From: Phaeodactylum tricornutum CCAP 1055/1 | Taxonomy: Eukaryota > Bacillariophyta > Bacillariophyceae > Surirellales > Neidiaceae | Assembly (NCBI RefSeq): GCF_000150955.2 | Contig: NC_011690.1 | Coordinates: 452,579 to 516,578, forward strand | Direction of reading: 5' to 3' | DNA: 64,000 nt | Part shown: piece by piece, positions 10,286 to 21,134 of the stretch | How the letters are laid out: the number at the start of each line of letters is the position of its first letter | How positions within the stretch are numbered: position 1 is the stretch's first letter | Translations under genes and position numbers: made by a program | Notes under the pieces: generated by a model | Database searches by the model: none | Told to the model about the DNA's origin: nothing | Seen by the model: only the letters and a program-made list of their open reading frames with translations

Positions 10286-10780
10286 TCAACACGGCTCGAC
10301 GATCGAGAAGAGAACGGCTCGGAGAGTACTATTGGACGACACGAATGAACCTACCTTGTCGTTTTTCTCGGCTCGGGTGCCGTCTTGGCCAACAATCTCC
10401 ACCAAGCTCTGCCCGGATTCATCGGACCAGGACAACTCTTTCTTCCCGTGCTTCAGTGGTCGATTTGGAGTAATCAGATGCATTCCATCCAAAACTTCGG
10501 AACAAGATCCGATATCCGATATATCGGATCCGGCCAAACTTGGAGATGACTTTTTCAAAGCCGACTTCCGGGGTCTACGGGATTGGTTCCGAAGTAGCGA
10601 CGAGTGACTCTGCGTTGGGTCTCCGTCGCTTTCCATATTTCTCCTTCGCTCTTCCTCCTCCTCCTTGGCTTGATCACCCCCAAGGATCCACATGAGTGTC
10701 CCCACGATTGGGGCTCGGATAAAGGCGCCGAACAAGCTCATCTCCACCCGATCAGCTTCGAGTGGCTGGTCAAACGCCAT
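10286..10780 (-). CDS. Diatom protein with LSWSDESGQSL motif; exon or separate gene
   Basis: The ATG at 10780 opens MAFDQPLEADRV, then a hydrophobic patch (FGAFIRAPIVGTLMWILGG), a Glu/Arg-rich charged run, a basic Ser-rich segment (RRPRKSALKK), and KKELSWSDESGQSLVEIVG near residues 112-130. The codons GAC AAG are followed by GTAGGT at 10354, a good phase-0 donor; unspliced, the frame ends at 10286. Splicing to the acceptor at about 10265 would add only some 18 residues, whereas splicing to 9779 joins the WGWY motif exon. SWSDESG proteins are a recurrent diatom family of unknown role, known to me only as a sequence pattern. Transcript data would settle the model. Confidence 0.5.
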   Translation of the reverse strand: MAFDQPLEADRVEMSLFGAFIRAPIVGTLMWILGGDQAKEEEEERRRNMESDGDPTQSHSSLLRNQSRRPRKSALKKSSPSLAGSDISDIGSCSEVLDGMHLITPNRPLKHGKKELSWSDESGQSLVEIVGQDGTRAEKNDKVGSFVSSNSTLRAVLFSIVEPC

Positions 10781-11461
10781 GATTACTATGTGTGTATGTG
10801 TGTATGAGTGTGTGTGAGTATCGGTGGAAGGATGGGAGAATATGTGTCACAAAATTTGCGGACGACACAAAGGACTGGATTGTTTGTGGCGGCCGGCTGC
10901 TGTCAGACTCTCTTTGTCTACGATCGGGACAACGAGAAACGTTTCCAAAATTGCAGTTGGCGCCGAATGCTTAGCTGGCGAGTTCACCAATCACAAGCGC
11001 AGCCATCGGTTTCAACCGCAACTGGAAGAACAAGGTGTCACGATGTCGTTATGTCCTCTTTGGTGTCCTTGAAGTTTCGGCACCGTAGCGTTCTACGAGA
11101 ATGTGGAACTCCTCCGAACTACGACATTAATCAGTAAGAGTGTCTTTGGTCTTCTTTGGAAATTCTATTGCGAAAAATCTCGCAACATGTCATCGACCTC
11201 ATGAGACACATTTCAATCTCGATTGGTTGTTGGCGATTGGTTGTGTGGGAGTGTTTCGAAATGCAAAATATTGTCTTTTCAATATTAAAAGTAAACCCGG
11301 AATTCCTTTCACAGTCAGCCTGTCGTCAATTTGCTCTGTATGCCCTCTCTCACTGTCGATACTGCTTGGGACTTTGATGTCGGCGTTGGCCATGAACAGT
11401 AGTGGCACCGAAGAAAACCAACCAAGGTGCCGTTTCAGTACTTAATCGAAGAAAGGCGAAA
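10781..11461. other. Divergent intergenic region upstream of the first CDIN1-like gene
   Basis: Starts with a TG-rich run (10788-10824). Short frames here have no recognisable product. A possible upstream exon of the nuclease gene (ATG at 11392) ends in the wrong frame without a credible intron. Confidence 0.4.
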
Positions 11462-12757
11462 ATGCAAAAGACGATGAAACCATCTCCGGTCCCGTTAGTG
11501 GGGAAAAGCACGGCTGCCAAAGGTCCAGGTCCGCTACCAAGTCGCAAGCGAAACCGTAGCAACCGGCAGCCGATAAGAGCAGCACTTCCTCATACAAAGA
11601 CCGTAGAACAGCCGAACAAGAATTTTCGTCCATCTCAACGTGCTCAATCACAAAAGGGAACCTCCGGAAAACGGGCTCATGGTCCCAAGATCTTGGTACC
11701 CGATGACAGTCCGATAGTGGACGCACCCGCTCTCCCCGTCAAAGACGATCCGTGTCACCATTCCCAATCAGACCGGAAGCGGTATCAGAAACTCGCACGG
11801 CGCGTACCACGTGATGCAGCCGTGCAAGACAAAGCCGTTCGAAAAGCGGCGCGAAAACCTCTTTACAAGGCGGGGTTAGCCAAAGCTCGATCGAACGCAA
11901 ACGAACGTCGGGCACGAAGTGCGCGAGCGCCACAACCGGAGCAGTGGATCCCAAACTCGGTGACTCTACTACAGGCGGAACCAGTGTCGTCCAAACGGGT
12001 CTTGCAGTGGCCCTGTCTTCCGCCCGTTCCGCTTTCGGTGGAACAAGATGCTCTGACCGTGTTGATGCAACGGGGTCGTCGTGAACGAGGCATGGCCAAA
12101 GATCTTCCCGCTCTTCGTCTAGAAAATATTCAACGCTGCTGTCACCATTCGGGACATCTCCAACTTCCCCAAGCCTTGTCGTTGCGCCGGCATCACATTC
12201 AAAAACTGAATCGCGTCAACATCAAAGAGGTGGGACTGGGTACGGAAGGTCAAGTCCGCGATGCGGCCGAATGTTTCGAACAGGCTGTGGAAGATTGCTT
12301 GCGCAAACTAAATGTTCCCGTGTGGACCGAAGCTCAGCAAAAGGCACACTTTATTCAACAACCAGATCTGACCAGGCAGCCACCAACACCCGACTTTATC
12401 CTACGCGAGCAAATGCTGTTGAAGAAAACTTCTGGCCACCCCACTGACGGACGCATCGTCGAAGAACGGGTGATACATTGGATTGAAGTCAAAATGTTTT
12501 ACGGAGCGTCAACAATACCCAACGACGACAATCGGAGTGCCGTGGGTAACCTCCGCCGGACAGCCCGCAAGTATTACAAAACATATGGCCCTGGTGTCAT
12601 TGTCTTTATGTACGGTTGCGGGGAGAAGCTGGCATCAATGCTGGCAGGGGAAGGGGTTGGTGTGGTGGATTGTTGCGGGGACATGGTGGATTTGGAACGC
12701 GTCTACACACAACAACGGACCTGGTGTGCCAATCGAAACGGCACCATTTTACCGTAA
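11462..12757 (+). CDS. CDIN1-like nuclease (TPD domain, PD-(D/E)XK fold), copy A
   Basis: The C-terminal ~250 residues match the family of human C15orf41/CDIN1, the codanin-1-interacting nuclease: PPTPDFILRE, VIHWIEVKMFYGA, YYKTYGPGVIVFMYG, and a closing GVGVVDC segment parallel TPDFIL, IIHWIESKASFGD and FGPGLVIYWYG. The Asp of TPD and the E-x-K of IEVK are the expected metal-site residues of the PD-(D/E)XK fold. The N-terminal ~150 residues are highly basic and Pro/Gln-rich with no recognised domain, suggesting nuclear location or nucleic-acid binding. The first ATG in frame is at 11462; the frame is open slightly upstream but lacks ATG. Protein length is 431. A second, clearly paralogous copy is at 32953-34134. 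The gene's 3' end is duplicated at 14609. Confidence 0.8.
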   Translation: MQKTMKPSPVPLVGKSTAAKGPGPLPSRKRNRSNRQPIRAALPHTKTVEQPNKNFRPSQRAQSQKGTSGKRAHGPKILVPDDSPIVDAPALPVKDDPCHHSQSDRKRYQKLARRVPRDAAVQDKAVRKAARKPLYKAGLAKARSNANERRARSARAPQPEQWIPNSVTLLQAEPVSSKRVLQWPCLPPVPLSVEQDALTVLMQRGRRERGMAKDLPALRLENIQRCCHHSGHLQLPQALSLRRHHIQKLNRVNIKEVGLGTEGQVRDAAECFEQAVEDCLRKLNVPVWTEAQQKAHFIQQPDLTRQPPTPDFILREQMLLKKTSGHPTDGRIVEERVIHWIEVKMFYGASTIPNDDNRSAVGNLRRTARKYYKTYGPGVIVFMYGCGEKLASMLAGEGVGVVDCCGDMVDLERVYTQQRTWCANRNGTILP

Positions 12758-13148
12758 TCCTCGAAAATAGTTAGACTGATATTGTGTTTGGATATTGTGA
12801 ATTATCTACGTCGCAATGCAAAACTCATGCCTATGGCTTTTACTGCGTGTCAACTTACTTTGGAGGCGATTGCCAATGGAAAACACTGTAAACGTTCTCT
12901 CTAGGCACCACAGTAGCGAGCGAGCTACCATTAATAATAATCATTACAATTAGTCCGGGGAACACCGAACGTCAAAGGTACGAGTCATCGAAACCACGGA
13001 ACCTTTCCTCGAGAGCTAAAACTTCTGGCCGTCGTTCAAGAATCCCAACGCACTGTCACAGTCAAGACATCCACATTCTTTCACATCTGCCCATGACTGC
13101 ATCTTTTTCCCCGTCTTCCGTCAAAAATTGAAGAGTCGCTCATCAACG
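12681..13148 (+). repeat. Direct duplication, copy 1
   Basis: This segment covers the last ~25 codons of the copy-A nuclease gene and its downstream DNA, and recurs at 14609-15066 in the same orientation. Shared stretches include the words around cctcgaaaatagttagactg, caatgcaaaactcatgccta, tacgagtcatcgaaaccacgga and the final cttccgtcaaaaa. Differences are scattered substitutions and small gaps, so the duplication is not brand-new. Confidence 0.9.
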
Positions 13149-13581
13149 TAACTGGAAGTTTGCATGGGAAATCCTGGGCAGAAAGGACTGGCCTGTTCTT
13201 CAAAGTTCTTAGCCCTTGGACACTGTCAGACCAATCAAAGCACCTGGATCTTCAAAATTACTTATGCAAGAGAGGGCGTCACTGGGCAGAACATTGTGCC
13301 TCACATCTCGTCTTCTGAAGTAAGATCGTTCGGTCGTTTTGCGCGAGATAATGCATTGGCAAATCAAATGTCACTTTTTGTTGCACTCCACGGTTCGTTA
13401 GAAAAGGTTCGATACGGTCTTCACTCGAGGCTACAAATCCAAGATATTTTTCAATTAGCTCAAACCACCCACCCGTACGGGCTTCCGTCTGGGATTGCAA
13501 CGAAAAACAAGGTAGCAAAAAAAAGGCGGAGAGGTTTTTGAAAAAATGGTAAAGCGACCAGAAATCGGGTGGCCAGCAAGA
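13149..13581. other. Gap between duplication copy 1 and the cysteine-rich gene
   Basis: No gene recognised. A frame at 13164-13541 exists but shows no domain and no codon bias I trust. An A-rich stretch lies at 13500-13520 just before the downstream gene. Confidence 0.35.
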
Positions 13582-14472
13582 ATGTGGGATGTAGTAGTGT
13601 TGTGTTGCACATTCATAGCAACGGCCGCACACGGGTACAAAGAATCATTGCCAATAGCTGACTGTGAAACAGAAGCTTGCTTGGAACCAGCGTGGCTGAA
13701 GTCCCGGACTTTGGACCGCAGCGTGATGATTAGGAAGGCGGTATTAGACATGGTCAGACTGACAGGGTTAAGGTACCACAAAATATGCACAAATCCGCTT
13801 ATGTGGGCAGTAGAGAGTTTCTGCGATGAGGGAACCATCGTGCCATCAGGGGCAATCGTAGCGCTGGGCTTTAAAACGTGCAGTACGGCCCAGACAGATC
13901 TTTGGAGAGGGGTTGAGAGATGTGTACCCGAACACAGCAGGAGACTAGCGTCTGACGTCACAGTAAGCGTCCTGGGGAAAACTACTTGTGCGACAGCAAG
14001 CTTGGAGAACAACGTAGGGAACTTCGAAGACCTGATATGCTCTAGCCTCATACCCGTAGGATCTAATTACAGAGAGGAATGCGAGCTAGAATATCGGCTA
14101 GGTAAGTTTACGATAGACTCGAAAGCCGCAGACTTCAACGCGAACAGGTGCTTTCCGGACCGCGGACACGCAACAAACGGACTTTGCAGGCGTGGATGTT
14201 CGCGCGGAGTGGAAGAGCTTAACGAAAATCATCCTAACGTGGATCAGACAACGGTTAACATAGGAGGAGGTGTATACGCTCTCGCACAGGCATGCGGGAA
14301 CGAATACTATGACCGATTTACCCACTTCTCATATCAGAGTAATGATAACCGAGCTCTGGCGAATAAAGTTCCCGATCCTGTCTTGCCCCGATGCCGGACA
14401 TGCAACGACTGTTTGGTAGACTGTTCCTTCAGTGACAGCTGTATAAGATTTGAATGCAACCATTTGTGCTGA
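13582..14472 (+). CDS. Secreted cysteine-rich protein of unknown function
   Basis: I do not recognise this family. From the ATG at 13582 the protein (296 residues; 308 if the in-frame ATG at 13546 is used) starts with a signal-like hydrophobic segment MWDVVVLCCTFIATAAHG. The rest holds about 20 cysteines, clustered at the C terminus (CRTCNDCLVDCSFSDSC, then FECNHLC at the very end), which suggests a disulfide-rich extracellular or vacuolar protein. There is no second membrane span. By hand count about half of its arginines are AGA/AGG and ATA is used freely, unlike neighbouring genes that prefer CGN, so its origin may differ. It sits between two direct copies of a ~460-bp segment. Single exon, TGA at 14470. 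Confidence 0.6.
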   Translation: MWDVVVLCCTFIATAAHGYKESLPIADCETEACLEPAWLKSRTLDRSVMIRKAVLDMVRLTGLRYHKICTNPLMWAVESFCDEGTIVPSGAIVALGFKTCSTAQTDLWRGVERCVPEHSRRLASDVTVSVLGKTTCATASLENNVGNFEDLICSSLIPVGSNYREECELEYRLGKFTIDSKAADFNANRCFPDRGHATNGLCRRGCSRGVEELNENHPNVDQTTVNIGGGVYALAQACGNEYYDRFTHFSYQSNDNRALANKVPDPVLPRCRTCNDCLVDCSFSDSCIRFECNHLC

Positions 14473-14608
14473 ACAAATGTAAGGCGTGGCGCAGAGTCGA
14501 GCACAGGAATAGCAGAAGAGTACCTTGAGACGTCTTGAAGTGTGCCGGGCAATGACAGGTACGGCCATTACAGCAAAAGCGACTAGACAACCAAATAGAA
14601 AACGTTCA
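14473..14608. other. Short gap between the cysteine-rich gene and duplication copy 2
   Basis: 136 bp with no feature recognised; it holds the 3' region of the cysteine-rich gene and the left junction of the second copy. Confidence 0.35.
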
Positions 14609-15066
14609 ACATGGTGAATTTGCAACGCGTCTACAACGGACCTGGTGTGCCAATCGAAACGGCACCATTTTACGGTAATCCTCGAAAATAGTTAGACTGA
14701 TATTGTGTTTGGATATTGTCAACTATTTACGTCGCAATGCAAAACTCATGCCTATGGCTTTTGCTGCGTGTCAATTCACTTTGATTGCGAATTGAAAACG
14801 CTATAAACGGTCTCTCTAGGCACTAGACTAGCGAGCCAGCTAATATGAAAATGTATGATTACTGTTAGTCCAGGGAACACTGGACGTCACAGGTACGAGT
14901 CATCGAAACCACGGATTCCTGGAGAGCTACGAATTCTGGCCGTCGATCGTGAGTCCCAACGCATTCTCACAATCAAGACATCCATATTCTTTCGCATCTG
15001 CCCATAATTGCACTCCGTATCGTTTCCCCCATCTTCCGTCAAAAAGTGAGGAAGTCGCTCATCACG
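14609..15066 (+). repeat. Direct duplication, copy 2, with 3' remnant of the nuclease gene
   Basis: This is homologous to 12681-13148. It begins acatggtgaatttgcaacgc, corresponding to acatggtggatttggaacgc in the nuclease gene, loses 6-7 bases in the run that follows, then matches through the former stop codon and ~370 bp of downstream DNA. The coding part is a dead fragment without its own start. The distance between copy starts is 1928 bp. It ends about 200 bp before the xanthine dehydrogenase ATG, so it now forms part of that gene's upstream region. Confidence 0.88.
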
Positions 15067-15266
15067 AGATACAACATACCGACGGTGACAACATACGTTA
15101 ACCTGGTTCATACATACAGAGTACTTCCTCCAAAGCTTCAACTGTGAGCCTTTTCTTCCGTATATTTTGTTGGTCTTTACATCTCTCTCGTTCCTTGACA
15201 GCGTTCTCTTGAAAAATAGAAACACCTGTGATTCCTGCGATTGCTCCTGGTCTTAATCCATTCGTC

Positions 15267-18200
15267 ATGGCGCCAAATCAAAGCAACTTGTTGCAGTACG
15301 AGAACGAGGACGTCGAAAAGCTTTCCTTGTTTGAAAAGAAAGGTATGGGCAATTTACTTCTGTTGATGGTACTGAGTATTTGTTGGCAAGGCCTTGTGTA
15401 GGTCACTTCCTCGTTATTTCTGACGCCTCCTGTTCTCTTCGTGTTTTCAGGCTACCGCACGACACCGGTTTTATTCGTGAATGGTGAGCGTGTGTCGGAA
15501 GCAAAAGCGACACTGGCTCGACCGAATCAAACGCTATTGTCGTTCTTGCGAGATGTTTTGAGACTGACTGGATCCAAATTGGGTTGTGCCGAGGGAGGAT
15601 GCGGAGCTTGTACCGTTATGCTTTCCAAAAAGAATGTGGATACTGGCAAGATAAAGTACGTTGTAGTGCAGGTGTTCGATGCTTGTGTCGCATCGTCGTG
15701 GCCTTGCCAATGAATAACTTGTATACTGACCCCAAAGGGTTGTTGTACTTGGACTCGTTCTCATATTGCGACAGACACTTTTCGGTCAATGCATGTCTCA
15801 TGCCCGTGTTGGCTGCCGACGGGTGCCACGTGACAACTGTGGAGGGGATTGGAACCGTCAAAAACGACAATTTGCACCCCGTGCAGAATGCCATGGTTGA
15901 TATGCACGGATCACAGTGTGGTTTCTGTACACCCGGAATAATTGTGTCGATCTATGCTCTCCTGGCCAACAATCCTACCACCGCATACCTCGAAGAACAT
16001 TTGGATGGCAATTTATGTCGTTGTACCGGTACGTTGGAGGTCGGTCGGTTGGTTGGAGAATTATTATTTTTGCCATCGAACGGTATTGATACAAGTTCCT
16101 TACCTCTTTGCTACCGATCTTTACCAATAGGATACCGCCCAATTTGGGACGCGGCGCGTTCCTTGTGCGACGACGGCGAAGAACTTGTCAAAGGTCCTTG
16201 CGGAACAGCGTGCCGCGAATGCCCGGAACGCGAGGCTTGCGATCAAGACTGCAACGTCCAAGACAAGGCGACGTCCGCCGACAACATGTGCTGCTCATCG
16301 TCCAAGGATAAAATGAGTACTTACAAGGAGACTTTCCTAACAAACAAGGATTCTTGGAGAGCGCAACCGAATGTTATGTTTCCCAAGGTATTGATGGACA
16401 CAGCCTCGGTCGAAAGTACCCTCTTAACGAAACCACTCATGATTGTGGACCGTTCTGAATATCACACTGGAGGCACCTGGTTTAAACCTACGACTTTTGC
16501 TGGACTTTTGGCACTTTTGCAGGAGTTTGGCGGTACTGGGACAGGAGCTTGCAAAATTGTGGTTGGAAATACGGAAGTCGGCATTGAAACAAGGTTCAAA
16601 TACGCGGTCTACCCTCGCTTGATTAGCCCATCGGAGTCTATCAGGGAGTTGTTTGGCTTTGAAGTCTCCGGTGCTAATCTGATAATTGGCTCGTGCTGTC
16701 CCTTGAGCACGATTCAGCATCATTGCAATGCACTCGGCGAGCAAGATCTCCTCGTCCGCACCGTCATGCCCATACACGATATGCTTCGCTGGTTTGCTTC
16801 GACTCAGATTCGTAACGTGGCATGTTTGGGTGGAAATCTTGTGACAGCGAGTCCGATCTCGGACATGAATCCGATGTTGGCTAGCATGGGAGCCAAACTG
16901 GTCATTGCCTCTTTGGACGCAACGGACAAAACGACGATTTGCCGTCGTTATGTCGACGTGTCGGACTTTTTTGTCAAGTATCGTACGGTCGATCTCAAGC
17001 CCACGGAAATTTTGGAACGCATCGAAGTTCCTGTTCTTCGGAACCCGTTCGAATACCTCAAGCCTTTTAAGCAAGCCCGCCGTCGTGAGGACGATATAAG
17101 TATCGTGACTTCGGGCATGCGCCTAAAACTCACAGTTGTGGATCACGAATATATCATTGAAGAAGCATCTCTGGCTTTTGGAGGTATGGCTCCGACTACC
17201 GTTCTGGCGACCGAAACTGTCAAGATCTTGATTGGATCCGCATTTTGTGCTAAATCTTTCGAAAGCGCGACGGAAGCCCTCCTCCAGGAGTTGAGTTTAC
17301 CCGAAGCCGTTCCAGGAGGTCAAGCAGCGTTCCGAATGACACTTGCTACATCGTTCTTGTACAAGTTCTTTCTCTCTGTTGTGGCTGATCTCAAGGCAGA
17401 CATATCCGCTATACGAGCAAACCCATCGGCTTACCCCGGAATGGAAGTAGATCTTCCCGACCCTCCTTCAGTTGATACAATGGAAGAAAGCGGAACGGTG
17501 AACTTCTTGAGCGCAAAGAAACCGAATTATTCGGGAGTGCAAGTTTATCCCGCTGCTAAGGTGGCCAGCGGCCTAGAAGACAAGCTTTATCCTGCTGTTA
17601 AAAGCGCACGTGCAGCGGCAGAGACCACTGTTGTTGGAAAGGCTTCGGCCCACCAATCTGGTCCTTTGCACTGCACTGGAGAAGCAGCGTACTGCGACGA
17701 CATCCCAATGCCTGCTGGAACGCTGCAGGCATGTTTGGTGTTGGCAAGGGAGTGTGGGGGAGTGTTTGAAGCCATGGATGTTGCAGAAGCTTTAGCTATT
17801 CCTGGAGTTATAGGTATTTACAACTACGATAGTCTCGTCGGGCTTGGTGGTAGCAATGAGCTAGGACCTATCATTCATGACGAGACGGTCTTTCTTCGTC
17901 CCGGTGACATTGTTCGAACGGTTGGGCAAGTGCTTGGAATCGCGGTGGCGGAGACTTTGGAAGCAGCCGAGTTCGCCGCGCGTACTGTACATGTGACTTG
18001 TAGTCAGCCGAAAGAAAAAGTTGTTGTTACGGTTGAAGATGCTATTGAAACCGGGAGTTTTTACGAATTTTCCCGTCATAGTATGGAACGCGGTGACATT
18101 GCAATAATCGACAGCCTTGCGACGATCGCCGACTCGACGGGCACACCTTCTTTAGGAGATGTTGTAAAGATTTCGGGAACATTCCGATCCGGAGCTCAAG

Positions 18201-20282
18201 AACACTTTTATCTCGAGACTAATGCGGCATTGGTAATTCCTTCCGAGTCGGATACAAACTTGACGATATACGCCTCAACGCAAGCGCCTACCGAAACGCA
18301 AGCTTATTGTGCCTCAGCGACGGGGACGCCAGCTTCGAAGGTTGTTGTCCGTATGAAACGAATGGGTGGGGGTTTCGGGGGGAAAGAAACTCGCAGCGTT
18401 TTTGCTGCTTGCGCGGCGGCTGTGGCTGCCAAATGCGCGAGCCGACCCATTCGCCTTACTTTATCGCGTGACGTCGATATGAAGATCACGGGTACACGCC
18501 ATGTCTTTCTTTCCAAGTACCATGCTAGCGCCCAGATCACTGAAAACGGCGCTAAACTGGTAGCCTTTGACGTCAAATTGTTTGCGAATGGCGGTAGTAG
18601 CTTTGATTTGTCCGGTATGTCCCCTACCTACACACAAAATCCAAATTTCAAAATTGACGTTGTTGTGCTAATGTCGTTTGCCTCTTTTGTGGACGTAGGA
18701 CCCGTGGTCGATAGAGCACTGTTTCATGTGGATGGTGTCTACATGTTTCCGAGCTTTCGTGCGGAAGGTGTGCCTTGCAAAACCGTGCAGGCCCCTCATA
18801 CTGCGTTCCGTGGCTTTGGAGGTCCCCAAGGAATGGCTGTTGTTGAGCACGTAATGGACCACTTGGCACTCGCCACCAATGTTGATGCTGATAAGTTGCG
18901 TCGCATGAATATGTATAACGATGGTGAAGCCACCCCATTCGGTATGATTGTGGGTGGACATCATAGTGGGAACTGGAATGTTCCCGTCATGTGGGATCGT
19001 TTGGTACAAGAACTTGACGTTCCTCACCGTCGAGAGCGTATTGCCCAGTTCAACGCCAAACACAAATGGTTGAAGCGAGGCTTGTGTCTCATTCCGACCC
19101 GGTTTGGTATTGCGTTCACAACAAAGTTTATGAACCAAGGTGGTGCATTGGTACATTTGTATGTCGACGGAACGGTGCTAGTGACGCATGGAGGGACGGA
19201 GATGGGCCAAGGCCTTCACACGAAGGTTTGTCAGGTCGCCGCACAATCATTTGGTATTCCTCTGAACGACGTCTATGTAAATGATACGAGTACGGATAAA
19301 GTTGCCAACAGCCTACCGACTGCTGCGAGCATGTCTACGGACACGTACGGAATGGCTACGCTGGATGCTTGTCGTCAGATATTGAAACGGCTGGAGCCAT
19401 TTCGAGAAAAACTTGGCGCCGATGCTCCGTTGAAAGATGTAGCCCATGCTGCGTTTTTTGCCCGCGTCGACTTGACCGCGCACGGTTTCTTTACCGTCGA
19501 CGACAAGCGTTGTGGTTTCGACTGGAAGAAGGAGAGACCGGAGGGGTTTCCCGACGACAAGCCGGCCAACTCCTGGAGAGGGAATCCGTTCAACTATTTT
19601 ACGCAAGGAGTTGTTTGTACGGAAGTGGAAATTGACGTGTTGAGTGGGAACCACCGCACTTTGCAATCCGATTTACTCGTTGATGTTGGTGCGAGTATCA
19701 ATCCGGCAATTGACATTGGACAGATTGAGGGTGCATTTGTCCAGGGCATGGGTTGGAGTACAATCGAGGAAGTGACGTACGCTGACGACGATCATACCTG
19801 GATCCGTCCTCGTGGCTCATTGTTTACCTCTGGACCAGGCACGTACAAGATACCAGCGTTTAACGACGTTCCCGAGACTTTTAACGTGAGTTTGATGGAC
19901 AATGTGGATAATCCGTTTGCGGTACACAGTAGCAAGGCCATTGGCGAGCCTCCTTTCTTTTTGGGAGCATCGGTAAGTATACACACGATATCTATGTTCT
20001 GGACGATAGCCAAGTGGTGGGTAGTGTATTTGGTTCCACTGGATGACAGAAAGTCTCACGATTCCACTTTTTATGTGGTAGGTATTTTACGCCATTAAGG
20101 ATGCGGTGACGGCCGCCCGTAGCCAGAACTTGGGCCAAACGTCGTACTTTGAGATGCGAATGCCAGCGACTAGTGAACGTATCCGTATGTACTGTGCCGA
20201 TCCACTGGCGAGTCAGGCAGTGTCGAGGATGCGTAGCCAAGAAAACTCCATTGAATCTTTCCAGCCGCAAGGGAGCTATTAA
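15267..20282 (+). CDS. XDH: Xanthine dehydrogenase (molybdenum/FAD/2Fe-2S)
   Basis: It oxidises hypoxanthine to xanthine and xanthine to urate. Exons by splice signals and phase: 15267-15342, 15451-15655, 15775-18614, 18699-19972, 20082-20282, giving 1531 residues. Visible domains: ferredoxin-type cluster C71, C76, C79; second 2Fe-2S cluster with C142, C145, C175, C177 (CGFCTP, CRCTG); FAD domain with [15 protein letters not shown]; molybdopterin domain with [27 protein letters not shown] and GGTEMGQG; and, at the end of exon 4, the base-catalyst motif [14 protein letters not shown] Cys-rich linker ([14 protein letters not shown]) precedes the FAD domain. Intron 3 (84 nt) is a stop-free multiple of three, but removing it restores [13 protein letters not shown], the family sequence. 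The enzyme acts in purine breakdown together with the bifunctional gene at 49.3-50.3 kb. NAD- versus O2-dependence cannot be told from the sequence. Confidence 0.96.
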
Positions 20283-21134
20283 TGCAATGGACACCGGGAA
20301 GTTTTGCGGAACGTTGTCGTATTTTTCTTTTGGAAAAGGCGTACAACCGTAGACTCTCGAACTTTACGTATGAACTACATGAATCTCTGAACGAATGGGA
20401 CTATATATGTGTTTATATTCGCAGTCGTCCGAACGGTCTATGACTAGAGGGCCTACGGTAGAGAGTGGTGGACTAGGTGGATGCATTGGTACCGTTCCCG
20501 TAGCATGCATAACAGTTCCATCTGTGACAATTGTGCTCGGCTTGACGGCCAATTCAAAGGCATGCATTCATGTCGGTAGTTGTACAGCAACAATAATAAT
20601 AACAACTGCTACGAATAGCATTTCCACTACTAGCACAACCAATAACAGTAAAACTCCTCAGTAGATACGAGAAACAGCCCATGATACGAACGTTGCTAGA
20701 TTTTTCGCGAAAACCTTCCGACCCTAACGAACGTAACGGTAGAATGCCAGGTAGGCTAAATATTCAAGGAACGGTGCAAATTCGGACGTCGTAGGTACTT
20801 GGTATCATGGCGGTCCAAATAAATAGAAGGGGAGACCTGAACTGTAAGCGCGTAAAGGGTTGTCAGTGCGTTCCGACGCGCCAGCTCGCGGAGTACAAGT
20901 ATATGGCAGGAATGGGGTATCGTTCGGGATTCCTTCGCCTTGTTCCCAGTCAGAGCAACGGCTCTATCCCTTGCGCGCGCCTCGCCAGTCACAGCACAGG
21001 CATACACACACACAAACACGAAGTCTCGACGGTACCGCGTAGTGGGATCCTTGCATTGACCACAATTACAGCACAGACACTGCACAACAGAGTACCCTAC
21101 CGTCCGTCCAGACTGTATTCTTTGCATTGCCATC
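20283..21134. other. Intergenic region
   Basis: 852 bp between xanthine dehydrogenase and the rhamnose gene. It contains an AAT/ACA-rich low-complexity stretch (20586-20660) and a short CA run (21000-21016). Frames here show no recognisable product. Confidence 0.45.

Noticed and set aside
10503-10532. Palindrome around TCCGATATATCGGA as an operator
   Set aside because: Lies inside the coding exon of the SWSDESG protein and is explained by SDISDIG codons.
13164-13541. 125-codon frame before the cysteine-rich gene
   Set aside because: No recognisable domain, no signal, and codon use looks random.
12681-15066. LTR retroelement, with the two direct copies as LTRs
   Set aside because: The interior has no gag, protease, reverse transcriptase or integrase. 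The copies lack visible TG..CA ends, and one includes host coding sequence.
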